A stretch of 59,250 nt of DNA from DASXSB01 sp036506275. GTDB lineage: Bacteria; Methylomirabilota; Methylomirabilia; Rokubacteriales; CSP1-6. Position numbers and translations under genes: made by a program. Location of the stretch: assembly GCA_036506275.1 (NCBI GenBank), contig DASXSB010000084.1, forward strand, positions 1 through 59,250. Reading direction: 5' to 3'. Position 1 is the first letter of the stretch. Each line of letters opens with the position of its first letter. Below, piece by piece: positions 39,338 through 47,396 of the stretch. The notes beneath the pieces are model-generated. The model did not search any database and was not told the origin of the DNA. It saw nothing but the letters and a program-made list of their open reading frames with translations.

Positions 39338-40615
39338 CTAGCCGACCTCCGCCAGCACGTCGTCGAAGATCGCCAGCGTGGCGTCGATGTCGGCGTCCCC
39401 GTGCGCAAGCGACACGTAGATCTTGTTCACCGCCTTCACCACGCCGCGCCGGAGGCAGCCGTCGTTGAACGCGCGAATGCGCTCGCGATCCGCGGTGAGG
39501 GTGGCGCGATAGTCGACGATCTCGCGCTCGGTGAAGATGATGTCGAACACGGGCGGCTCGCCGCTCACGCGCGCGGCGAGACCGCGTCGCCGCGCCGCCG
39601 CCGCCAGCCCGTCGCGCAGCCGGGCGCCCGTGCGATGCAGGCGCTCGTACGTCCCCGGCTTCCGCAGCTCGGCGAGCGTGGCGAGCCCGGCCACGGCCGC
39701 GACCGGGTTGCCATTCAGCGTTCCCGCCTGCGCGACGTACTGGGGCGTGCCTTCGAGCGCGGGATCGAAGTGGCGCATGATGGCGGCCGATCCGCACACC
39801 GCCCCCATCGCGAACCCGCCCGCAATCACCTTGCCGAGGGCGGCCACGTCCGGCACCACACCGTAGAACTCCTGCGCGCCGCCGTACGCCAGCCGAAAGC
39901 CGGTGACGATCTCGTCGAACACGAGCGGAACGTCGTAGCGTCGCGTCACCGCGCGCAGCCCGGTCAGGAAGCCGGGGGCGGGAACGATCACGCGCTGGTA
40001 CGGCTCCACGATGACGGCCGCGAGCTCGTCATGGTGGGCCGCGATGAGCGCCTCCGTGGTGGCGAGATCGTTGTAGGGCGCGATGAGGACCTCGCCCTCG
40101 ATGGCGTGCGGGATGCCACCCGAGTCCGGCATGGGAGCCGGGAAGGCTTTCGGCGAGCGCGGGCTCACGCTCATGAGGGCGTAGTCGTGGGTGCCGTGGA
40201 AGCCGCCCTCGAACTTCATGATCTTGTCCCGGCCGCGGTAGGCGCGCGCGACGCGAAGCGCGAAGAACGTCGCCTCGCTCCCGGATGCGGTGAAGCGGAC
40301 CTGCTCCGCGCACGGCACCGCGCGCGTGATCTCTTCCGCGAGCTCGATGATCGGCTCGTTGAGCAGCATGTACGTCGTGCCGCGTCCGAGCTGACGCTGA
40401 ACGGCTTCCACGACGGCCGGATGGGCGTGCCCGAGGACCATGGGCCCGGACCCGAGGAGGTAGTCGAAGTAGCGGCGGCCCGCCACGTCCCAGAGATACG
40501 CGCCCCGGCCCTCGCGCACCACGAACTCCAGTCCTTCCGCGCTCCGGTGCTGTCCGAGCACGCCGCCCGGCAGCACGCGCGCCGCGCGCTGGACCAGGTC
40601 TTTCTGTTCGCTCAT
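39338..40615 (-). CDS. Class III aminotransferase (glutamate-1-semialdehyde aminomutase-like)
   Basis: A 425-residue fold-I PLP enzyme. FDYLLGSGPMVLGHAHPAVVEAV, RFTASGSEATFFALRVARAYRGRDKIMKFEGGFHG and VPLVFDEIVTGFRLAYGG are class III marks, and ALGKVIAGGFAMGAVCG holds the PLP lysine. It is closest in look to the HemL-like branch, but it lies in a catabolic cluster rather than a heme operon. A beta- or gamma-amino-acid transaminase or aminomutase is likelier than tetrapyrrole synthesis. The start is ATG 40615. Confidence 0.87.
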   Translation of the reverse strand: MSEQKDLVQRAARVLPGGVLGQHRSAEGLEFVVREGRGAYLWDVAGRRYFDYLLGSGPMVLGHAHPAVVEAVQRQLGRGTTYMLLNEPIIELAEEITRAVPCAEQVRFTASGSEATFFALRVARAYRGRDKIMKFEGGFHGTHDYALMSVSPRSPKAFPAPMPDSGGIPHAIEGEVLIAPYNDLATTEALIAAHHDELAAVIVEPYQRVIVPAPGFLTGLRAVTRRYDVPLVFDEIVTGFRLAYGGAQEFYGVVPDVAALGKVIAGGFAMGAVCGSAAIMRHFDPALEGTPQYVAQAGTLNGNPVAAVAGLATLAELRKPGTYERLHRTGARLRDGLAAAARRRGLAARVSGEPPVFDIIFTEREIVDYRATLTADRERIRAFNDGCLRRGVVKAVNKIYVSLAHGDADIDATLAIFDDVLAEVG

Positions 40616-40692
40616 GACGGGCCTCCTGCGCCGGGCGGCGCCGATCGGTGGTCCCCGATTGTCGGTGTCCGCCGCCGGGGGCGTCAAGAGGC

Positions 40693-41685
40693 CTACGGCA
40701 CGAGCACGGCGGTCCCGCGGAACGCGCCCTGCTTCAGGAGAGCGAGCGCCTCGTTGGCGTCCGCCAGCGCAAACGACCGGATCTCCGGGCGGAGCGGGAT
40801 GGACGCCGCTTCGTGCAGGAGCGCCACGCCGTCGGCGCGCGTGTTGGCGGTGACGCTGCGGATCATCCGCTCCTGGAACACGAGCTCGTACGGCATCGAC
40901 GGAAACGGCGTCATGTAGATGCCGGCGAGGACGAGCGTCCCGCCCGCGGCGAGGTTCTCGAGCGCACGGGGCACCAGCTCGCCGGCGGGCGCGAAGATGA
41001 TCGTGCCGTCGGTGGCGTGCGGCATCGCGCTCCCGACGTCGCCCGCCCACGCCGCCCCGAGCGTGCGCGCGCGGGCCTGCCCCGCCGCTCCGCGCGTGCA
41101 CACGTACACGGTGGCGCCGCGCGCGAGCGCCACCTGGAGCGTCAGGTGCGCGGAGGAGCCGAAGCCGTAGATACCGAGACGTCCGGTGCGCGGAACGGAG
41201 GCGAGGCGGAGCGCGCGGTAGCCGATGATGCCGGCGCACAGCAGCGGCGCCGCCTCCACGTCGTCGAAGACGTCGGGAATCCGATAGGCCCACTGCTCGT
41301 GGACGATGGCGTACGTGGCGAAGCCGCCGTCCGCGGACCATCCGGTGAACTTCGCGCCGCGGCAGAGATTCTCGCGGCCGGAGGTGCAGAACTCGCACGT
41401 GCCGCACGTCCATCGGAGCCACGCGATGCCGACACGATCTCCGGGCGCGAACCGGGTGGCGCCGGCGCCGCGCTCCTCGATCCTGCCGACGATCTGGTGG
41501 CCAGGAACGACCGGGCCCCGCAGCGGCAGATCGCCTTCCGCCACGTGCAGGTCCGTCCGGCACACGCCGCAGGCGGCGACGCGCACGAGGATCTCGTGCG
41601 GCCCCGGCACCGGACGCGGCCGCTCTTCCGCAACCAGCGGCCGCGACTCGATCGGTCCCTGCGCGCGCACCACCATCGCCCGCAC
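40693..41685 (-). CDS. Zinc-dependent alcohol dehydrogenase
   Basis: A 330-residue MDR-superfamily dehydrogenase. The GTG start at 41685 gives the typical MRAMVV N-terminus. The catalytic zinc site is CGVCRTDLH with the following GHQIVGRIEE. The structural zinc site CGTCEFCTSGRENLC has four cysteines, and the NAD(P)-binding strand is RLGIYGFGSSAHLTLQVAL. Substrate range is probably a primary or secondary alcohol or aldehyde of the acyl-CoA pathway encoded alongside. It begins within the 3' flank of the CitE gene. Confidence 0.9.
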   Translation of the reverse strand: MRAMVVRAQGPIESRPLVAEERPRPVPGPHEILVRVAACGVCRTDLHVAEGDLPLRGPVVPGHQIVGRIEERGAGATRFAPGDRVGIAWLRWTCGTCEFCTSGRENLCRGAKFTGWSADGGFATYAIVHEQWAYRIPDVFDDVEAAPLLCAGIIGYRALRLASVPRTGRLGIYGFGSSAHLTLQVALARGATVYVCTRGAAGQARARTLGAAWAGDVGSAMPHATDGTIIFAPAGELVPRALENLAAGGTLVLAGIYMTPFPSMPYELVFQERMIRSVTANTRADGVALLHEAASIPLRPEIRSFALADANEALALLKQGAFRGTAVLVP

Positions 41686-41699
41686 GGGGAGCGCGATCG

Positions 41700-42575
41700 C
41701 TAGGGGGACGCCCGCGCGAGGAGCTTGAGCGCGCGCGCGAGGTGCGGCGCGTCCACCATCTGGCCATCGAACGCGAACGCGAACACGCCGCGGCGGCGGT
41801 GCTCCTCGAAGGCGGCCACGAGCCGGCGCGCCTCGTCGAGGGCGTGCGGAGGCGGCGTGAAGGCGGCGTTGATGACGTCGATCTGCCCCGGATGGATCGA
41901 GATCTTGCCGGCGAAGCCCATGGCCACGGCGTCGTCGCACTCGCGTCGCAGACCGGCCAGATCCGCGATGTCGGTGTAGACGGTGTCGATCGCATCGACC
42001 CCCGCCGCCGCCGCCACCACCGCGCACATCGTGCGCGCGTAGCGCGGGATGTCCAGGTAGCGACCGTCGGCGTCGCGCACGCGGGGCAGACCCATGGCGG
42101 CGCCGAGGTCCTCGATGCCCCACGACACGGCCACGATGCGCGGCGACGCCGTCGCCACCTCGTTGATGTTCAGCAGACCCTCGGGCGTCTCCGTCGCGAT
42201 CAGCAGCAAGCGCGTGGTGCCGTGGGGGATGCCGTGGCGGTGCTCCTCGCGGTCGAGCACGTCCACGATCCGCCGCACGTCACCCGCGTGGCGCGGCTTC
42301 GGCACCACGTAGCCGTCGGGCCGCGCGCTCAGCGTCGCCTCGATGTCGGCGGCGCCGAGCCCGCTCGAGATCGGGTTCATCCGTACCCAGCGCTCGCGGC
42401 CGCCGAAGTCGCGGTGGCGGAGCCAGTCGGCCACGATCGGTCGCGTCGCTTCCTTGCGGTCGGGCGGGACCGCGTCCTCGAGGTCGAGGATGAGTCCGTC
42501 GGCGGCGAGGGTGAGGGCCTTGGTCATCATCTTCTCGTTGCCGCCGGGGACGAAATGGATCGATCGACGCGACAT
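41700..42575 (-). CDS. CitE-like HpcH/HpaI-family CoA-ester lyase
   Basis: A 291-residue TIM-barrel lyase acting on malyl-CoA, citramalyl-CoA or beta-methylmalyl-CoA. RRSIHFVPGGNEKM, DGLILDLEDAVPPDRKEATR, ERWVRMNPI, LLLIATETPEGLLNI and the C-terminal GFAGKISIHPGQIDVIN are all family landmarks. It follows a MaoC hydratase (stop overlaps start), the pairing used to cleave citramalyl-CoA in itaconate breakdown and the C5-dicarboxylate routes. Confidence 0.92.
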   Translation of the reverse strand: MSRRSIHFVPGGNEKMMTKALTLAADGLILDLEDAVPPDRKEATRPIVADWLRHRDFGGRERWVRMNPISSGLGAADIEATLSARPDGYVVPKPRHAGDVRRIVDVLDREEHRHGIPHGTTRLLLIATETPEGLLNINEVATASPRIVAVSWGIEDLGAAMGLPRVRDADGRYLDIPRYARTMCAVVAAAAGVDAIDTVYTDIADLAGLRRECDDAVAMGFAGKISIHPGQIDVINAAFTPPPHALDEARRLVAAFEEHRRRGVFAFAFDGQMVDAPHLARALKLLARASP

Positions 42576-43027
42576 CACGCACTCCGCTTGCGCATCATCG
42601 CCTGCCGGCGCGCGCGCATGACGACCTCCCCGTGCTGGTTGAGGGCGCGATGCTCGAAGGTCACGATGCCCCACTGCGGGCGCGATTTCGACTCGCGCTT
42701 GTCGACGACCTCGGTGTGCGCGTAGATGGTGTCGCCGTGGAACACCGGTCGCGGGAACTCGACCTTCTCGAAGCCGAGATTGCCGACGGTGGTCCCGAGC
42801 GTCGTTTCGCCGACGGAGAGGCCGACCGCGATCCCGAGGGTGAGGAGGCTGTTGACGAGCGGCTTGCCGAATTCCGCCGTCGCCGCCGAGTGGAAGTCGA
42901 CGTGCAGCGGCTGGGGGTTCATGGTGAGGCAGGAAAAGAAGACGTTGTCGGCTTCGGTGATGGTGCGACCGGGCTGATGCTCGAAGCGCTGTCCGACCAC
43001 GAGCTCGTCGTAGTACTTCCCCGCCAT
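42575..43027 (-). CDS. MaoC-family dehydratase (mesaconyl-CoA hydratase-like)
   Basis: A 150-residue single hotdog hydratase. YYDELVVGQRFEHQPGRTITEADNVFFSCLTMNPQPLHVDFHSAATAEFGKPL contains the Asp/His active site motif, and PRPVFHGDTIYAHTEV is the second conserved strand. It is probably a mesaconyl-C4-CoA or methylfumaryl-CoA hydratase giving citramalyl-CoA or methylmalyl-CoA for the adjacent CitE-like lyase. It is the first gene of that minus-strand unit. Confidence 0.9.
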   Translation of the reverse strand: MAGKYYDELVVGQRFEHQPGRTITEADNVFFSCLTMNPQPLHVDFHSAATAEFGKPLVNSLLTLGIAVGLSVGETTLGTTVGNLGFEKVEFPRPVFHGDTIYAHTEVVDKRESKSRPQWGIVTFEHRALNQHGEVVMRARRQAMMRKRSA

Positions 43028-43086
43028 GGCGCTCTCCCGTGAAAGGACGTCCAGGGTAGCGCCGGCGCGCCGACGCGGACAAGGGC

Positions 43087-43092
43087 TATACT
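43087..43092 (+). promoter_or_regulatory. -10 box TATACT, leaderless-type
   Basis: TATACT ends 8 bases before the LhgO ATG at 43101. No -35 match was found at 17 bases. Confidence 0.5.
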
Positions 43093-43100
43093 ACGGCGCC

Positions 43101-44312
43101 ATGCCGGAGCTCCACGACGTCGCCCTCGTCGGCGGCGGGATCGTCGGCCTCGCCACCGCGCGCGCGCTCCTCGAGCGAGCCCCCCGCGCCCGCCTCGTGC
43201 TCCTCGAGAAGGAAGCGCTGCTCGCCACGCATCAGACCGGTCACAACAGCGGCGTCATCCACTCCGGAATCTACTACAAGCCGGGGTCCTTCAAGGCGCG
43301 CCTCTGCGTGGAGGGCGCGCGACTCATGACGCAGTTCTGCGAGGGGCACGGCATCAAGGTCGAGCGCTGCGGCAAGGTGATCGTCGCCACCGCCGCCGAG
43401 GAGCTGCCGCGTCTGCAGACGCTCTACGAGCGCGGCCTCGCCAACGGGGTGCCGGGCGTGACGCTGATCGACGCCGATCGTCTGCGCGAGCTGGAGCCGC
43501 ACGCGGCCGCCCTCCGCGCCATCCACTCGCCGAACACGGCCATCGTCGACTACGGCGAGGTCGCGAAGGCGCTCGCGGGCGAGCTGGCGGGGCGCGGGGT
43601 TTCGATTCTCACCAGCGCCGGCGTCAGCGGCATCGCGCGGGTCGGTGGCGAGATCGAGCTCGGCACCGCCCGCGGTCCCGTGCGCGCGCGGCGGCTCGTC
43701 AACTGTGCCGGGCTCTACTCCGATCGCGTGGCGCGGATGGCGGGCGCGACGCCGGACGTGCAGATCATCCCCTTCCGCGGCGAGTACTACATGCTCCGTC
43801 CCGAGCGCAACGATCTCGTCCGCGGGCTCATCTATCCCGTGCCCGATCCGGAATTTCCGTTCCTCGGCGTCCACTTCACGCGGACAGTGCACGGCGACGT
43901 CGAAGCAGGACCCAACGCGGTGCTCGCCTTCGCGCGCGAGGGGTATCGCTTCGGTCGTGTCAATCCCGGCGAGTTCGCGGCGACCCTCGGTTACCCCGGG
44001 TTCTGGCGCATGGCGGGCCGCTACTGGCGCACGGGCGCTTACGAGGTCTTCCGCTCGGTGAGCACGCCCGCGTTCGTGCGCGCGCTCCAGCGCTTGGTGC
44101 CGGCGCTCCAGCCCGGCGACGTCATCCGTGGCGGCGCCGGCGTGCGCGCGCAGGCGGTGGCGCGCGACGGCTCGCTCGTCGACGATTTTCGCATCGTCGC
44201 CGACAAGGATGCGATCCACGTCCTCAACGCGCCCTCCCCGGCCGCCACCGCCTCCCTCGCCATCGGCCGCCACATCGCGTGCCTCGCCGCCGACAACTTC
44301 GCGCTCACGTAG
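43101..44312 (+). CDS. lhgO: L-2-hydroxyglutarate oxidase / dehydrogenase
   Basis: A 403-residue FAD enzyme oxidising L-2-hydroxyglutarate to 2-oxoglutarate and passing electrons to quinone or O2. The FAD-binding N-terminus is DVALVGGGIVGLATARALLE. THQTGHNSGVIHSGIYYKPGS is the diagnostic LhgO motif, NCAGLYSDRVARMAG lies in the middle, and GGAGVRAQAVARDGSLVDDF is the C-terminal signature. It is divergent from the MaoC/CitE unit, consistent with C5-dicarboxylate metabolism. Confidence 0.95.
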   Translation: MPELHDVALVGGGIVGLATARALLERAPRARLVLLEKEALLATHQTGHNSGVIHSGIYYKPGSFKARLCVEGARLMTQFCEGHGIKVERCGKVIVATAAEELPRLQTLYERGLANGVPGVTLIDADRLRELEPHAAALRAIHSPNTAIVDYGEVAKALAGELAGRGVSILTSAGVSGIARVGGEIELGTARGPVRARRLVNCAGLYSDRVARMAGATPDVQIIPFRGEYYMLRPERNDLVRGLIYPVPDPEFPFLGVHFTRTVHGDVEAGPNAVLAFAREGYRFGRVNPGEFAATLGYPGFWRMAGRYWRTGAYEVFRSVSTPAFVRALQRLVPALQPGDVIRGGAGVRAQAVARDGSLVDDFRIVADKDAIHVLNAPSPAATASLAIGRHIACLAADNFALT

Positions 44313-44322
44313 CCGCTCGGAG

Positions 44323-45189
44323 TCACCGCGCGAACGCCACGCAGGCGACGCCGGTGAGGACGATGGCGGCCCCAATGAGGCGGACGCGGAGACGGCCTTC
44401 GCGGAACCACCAGCTTCCGATGAGGACGGAGAGCACGATCGACGTCTCGCGCGCGGCCACCACGTAGCCGACCTTCGACATCCGGAACGCGAAGAGGACG
44501 AGCAGGTAGCCCGTGAGGTTGAGCGTGGAGGCGAGGAGGATCGCGCGCCAGTTCGTCGTCCACTCGTGCCGGAGGGCGGCGCGCCGACGGAGGACGGCGG
44601 GAAGGAGGAGCAGGCTCAGGCCGGCGCCCATCAGCGCGATGTACGGCACCGGGTGCAGGACCCTCACCCCGCCCTTGTCGATCACCGAGTAGAGCGCGAT
44701 CGACACGCCGGTGACGAGCGCCCACGCCGTGCCCGGTCCCAGCCGCCCCGAGCGCGCATCGCGCGCGCGCCAGAGGTCGGGCCGGAGCTGGAGCACCACG
44801 ATGCCGCCCACGACAAGGGCGACTCCGAGAGTGCCGAGCGGCGAGAGCGCCTCCCGGAACAGTGCGAGCGCGAGCACGGGGACCAGCGCCACCCCGAGTC
44901 CGCGCGCGATCGGGTAGACAAGCGAGAAATCACCGGCCCCGTACGACCGCCCCAGCGCGTAGAAATAGAGGGCGTGGACGACGATCGTGCCGGCGAGGAA
45001 CGGCGTCGCCGCGCGGGGGATGCCGTTCGCGCCCGCCGTCCACAGCGCGAGGGGCAGGAGGACCACGGTGGCGCCGGAGACGGCGCACCAGAGGAAGACG
45101 AACTGATCGCGACCGCGCTTGGCGAGCGCGTTCCAGGCGGCGTGGATGACGGCCGCGGCGAAGACGAGGGCGAGGGCTTCGGCGCTCAT
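44323..45189 (-). CDS. EamA/DMT-superfamily transporter
   Basis: A 288-residue protein with ten hydrophobic helices arranged as two EamA repeats (first near AAVIHAAWNALAKRGRDQFVFLW, second near GTAWALVTGVSIALYSVIDKGG). Family members export amino acids, nucleosides or drugs, or import sugars. The gene has no close functional partner and is divergent from the DGQHR gene. Confidence 0.88.
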   Translation of the reverse strand: MSAEALALVFAAAVIHAAWNALAKRGRDQFVFLWCAVSGATVVLLPLALWTAGANGIPRAATPFLAGTIVVHALYFYALGRSYGAGDFSLVYPIARGLGVALVPVLALALFREALSPLGTLGVALVVGGIVVLQLRPDLWRARDARSGRLGPGTAWALVTGVSIALYSVIDKGGVRVLHPVPYIALMGAGLSLLLLPAVLRRRAALRHEWTTNWRAILLASTLNLTGYLLVLFAFRMSKVGYVVAARETSIVLSVLIGSWWFREGRLRVRLIGAAIVLTGVACVAFAR

Positions 45190-45216
45190 GGTCGAACCGA
45201 TCGGAAAAACGCTCTA

Positions 45217-45245
45217 TTGACAAGTACTTGCGTCTCATGTAGTGT
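45217..45245 (+). promoter_or_regulatory. Sigma-70-type promoter TTGACA-N17-TAGTGT
   Basis: A perfect -35 TTGACA (45217-45222), 17 bases and a moderate -10 TAGTGT (45240-45245). The start codon at 45255 follows 9 bases later, so the leader is nil or very short. Confidence 0.6.
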
Positions 45246-45254
45246 TCTTGCTCT

Positions 45255-46385
45255 ATGATCAGCGTGCCTGCCCGACGCGTGAAGCAGTTCGGGGTGGAGT
45301 TCTATCAAGCCGGGCTCTCGGCGAAGGACATCGACCGGCTCGTGAAGTTCGAGGTGCTGGGCTGGGCGGGAGGACCGAGGAACGAACCGCCCAAGACGCG
45401 GGCCACCACGCGCTCCCGCGTGAACTGGGACAGCCTGGAGAAGCGGATCGGCGAGAGCGAGACCGCGTATCAACGGCCGGTGATCCGCAAGAAGATCGAC
45501 GAGCTCGTCGCCTACTACAAGGAATGTAAGGACGCCGCCACCCTCCCCGCCATCCCGGGCGCGGTCATCATCACCTCGGAGAAGCGCTTCACGTTCACGC
45601 CGGTGGCCGGTCACCACGATCTCGGTCTCCTGCAGATTCCCGAGGAGCACGGCGTCCTGCGCGTGCTCGACGGCCAGCACCGGTTGCTCGCGCTCCACGC
45701 GCTCGCCCAGAACGGCGACAACCTCGCCATCGAGGTTCCCGCCGTGCTCTTCGATTCCCTCGACGCGCGACAGATCGTGGAGCTGTTCGTCACCATCAAC
45801 GCCAAGCACACCCGGCTCAACCCGTCGCACATCATCAGCCTCGCCGGCCGCAAGCTCTATCCCGATCCGAACCAGGCGCTCGCCCACGACGTCATCCGCT
45901 CCCTGAACGAGGACGATTCCTCGCCGCTGCACGGCGAGATCAAGATGCTCGGCACCGGGCGCGGGCGCGTGAGCCAGGCCCCGCTCGCGGAAGAGATCGT
46001 CGACTTCTTCGAGACGGTGGAGAAGGTGGGCGGCGGCGGCAAGATCCAGGAAGTGCGTCAGGGCGCCAAGCGCTTCTTCCTCAACTACGTGAAGGCGCTC
46101 TCCACGACGTTTCCGGGCGCGTGGGCGGGGCGGAAGTACTCGATCAAGACCGGCGCCGCCCTCCGCGCCTTCATTCGCGTGGCGCCGGACGTGATGGCGC
46201 GCGCGCGCGAACTCCGGCGCGATCCGTTCGACCTCAACGCCATCCGGGAGGCGATCAAGCCGTGGGGCGAGCGGCTGCGCGACCGGCGCTTCGAGACGGA
46301 AGGAGAGTGGAAGTTGAAGCTCGCGGGCGGTACGCGGGGAACCGTCGAGGTTCTCTCCCGTGAGCTCCGCGACGCCCTTCGCTGA
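45255..46385 (+). CDS. DGQHR-domain protein (DndB-like), orphan
   Basis: A 376-residue protein carrying VLRVLDGQHRLLALHAL (D139-R143), the signature of the DGQHR/DndB/DbpB superfamily, plus VELFVTINAKHTRLNPSHII, a second conserved stretch. DndB regulates phosphorothioate DNA modification, and other members accompany restriction systems. Here no dndA, dndC-E or restriction gene is near; the neighbours are a transporter and MOSC/GreA. The C-terminal 150 residues look helical. A role in DNA modification or repair is a family-based guess. Confidence 0.8.
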   Translation: MISVPARRVKQFGVEFYQAGLSAKDIDRLVKFEVLGWAGGPRNEPPKTRATTRSRVNWDSLEKRIGESETAYQRPVIRKKIDELVAYYKECKDAATLPAIPGAVIITSEKRFTFTPVAGHHDLGLLQIPEEHGVLRVLDGQHRLLALHALAQNGDNLAIEVPAVLFDSLDARQIVELFVTINAKHTRLNPSHIISLAGRKLYPDPNQALAHDVIRSLNEDDSSPLHGEIKMLGTGRGRVSQAPLAEEIVDFFETVEKVGGGGKIQEVRQGAKRFFLNYVKALSTTFPGAWAGRKYSIKTGAALRAFIRVAPDVMARARELRRDPFDLNAIREAIKPWGERLRDRRFETEGEWKLKLAGGTRGTVEVLSRELRDALR

Positions 46386-46389
46386 CGCG

Positions 46390-46899
46390 TCAGCGCCCGC
46401 CGGCGCGGACGACGTCGCCGGTCCGGATGATGCCCTCCGTGAGAATCCGCGCGCGCACACCGCCGCGGTGGACGAGCCCGCCCATCACGCCCGCCTCCGT
46501 GAGCGACTCCAGATATTTGCACGGCTCGCAGAGACGCGTGCCGACCATCCGCACGGAGCCCACCGTGAACTCGCGGTTCACGAGGTGATTCAGCGCCACG
46601 CCCGAGGTCACGATGTTGCGTCGCGCCGCCCCCGGCTCGAGCTTGATCCCGAGGCGGTGGCCGGCGGCGTTGGTGACGCCGTCGAGGAGTGCCTCGATCG
46701 CCTCCCGCTCGATCAGCGTGACCTCGCGGCCACCGAAGCTCGGCTTGGCGGAGTAGACGCCGGTGCCGAGGAAATAACGATCCCCCTCCAGGCCCCGCCC
46801 CGGTAGCGCCCGTACCTCGGTGACCGTTTCCATGGGCGCCCCCGCCGTGGGCGCGATGTGGAGCGACACCACCGTGCCCGCGGGCGCGATCACGCCCAT
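46390..46899 (-). CDS. MOSC-domain protein
   Basis: A 169-residue MOSC protein related to YiiM. The family Cys lies in RMVGTRLCEPCKYLESLT, preceded by GREVTLIEREAIEALL and the small beta barrel (PGRGLEGDRYFLGTG). Members carry a sulfurated molybdenum cofactor-like site and reduce N-hydroxylated bases. Its ATG lies inside the last codons of greA (10-base overlap), so it is translated with greA. Confidence 0.88.
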   Translation of the reverse strand: MGVIAPAGTVVSLHIAPTAGAPMETVTEVRALPGRGLEGDRYFLGTGVYSAKPSFGGREVTLIEREAIEALLDGVTNAAGHRLGIKLEPGAARRNIVTSGVALNHLVNREFTVGSVRMVGTRLCEPCKYLESLTEAGVMGGLVHRGGVRARILTEGIIRTGDVVRAGGR

Positions 46900-47369
46900 G
46901 GAAAGTTGACCTCGATCACGTCGAAGCCCCGCGTCCCCACGGGGAGCTGCGCCTTCACCGACTCCCCCACCCGCTTGCCGATGAGCGTGCGCGCGAGCGG
47001 AGAGAGCACGGAGATGCGGCCGTGCGCGGGATCGGCCTCGTCCGAGCCCACGATCTGGTAGCGGACTTCCTTGCCGTTCTCGTCTTCGAGTCGCACGGTG
47101 GAGCCGAACGTGATGCGGTCGCCCGTGGTGGGCGGCTCGATGACTTCGGCACCGCCGACCTTGGTTTCGAGCTCGGCGATGCGGCCCTCGATGAAGCTCT
47201 GCTTCTCCCGCGCCGCGTGGTACTCCGCGTTCTCGCTGAGGTCGCCGTGGGCGCGCGCTTCCGCGATGGCCTTGATGATGCCGGGTCGGTCCACGCGCTT
47301 GAGCCGGTCCAGTTCCTCGCTCAGCTTTTCGTAGCCGGCGCGAGTCATGGGCGTCCGGGGCGTGGCCAT
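46890..47369 (-). CDS. greA: Transcription elongation factor GreA
   Basis: A 159-residue GreA. The coiled-coil finger has GYEKLSEELDRLKRVDRPGIIKAIAEARAHGDLSENAEYHAAREKQ, including the tip Asp/Glu (GDLSENAEY) that activates transcript cleavage by RNA polymerase. The C-terminal FKBP-like domain has ISVLSPLARTLIGKRVGESV. TAAGGT read on this strand lies 6 bases before the ATG. Confidence 0.97.
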   Translation of the reverse strand: MATPRTPMTRAGYEKLSEELDRLKRVDRPGIIKAIAEARAHGDLSENAEYHAAREKQSFIEGRIAELETKVGGAEVIEPPTTGDRITFGSTVRLEDENGKEVRYQIVGSDEADPAHGRISVLSPLARTLIGKRVGESVKAQLPVGTRGFDVIEVNFPWA

Positions 47370-47375
47370 GGGGCT

Positions 47376-47381
47376 ACCTTA
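47376..47381 (-). promoter_or_regulatory. -10-like box TAAGGT, leaderless-type
   Basis: TAAGGT ends 6 bases before the GreA start at 47369. Confidence 0.35.
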
Positions 47382-47396
47382 ACACGCGCGCCGGCC

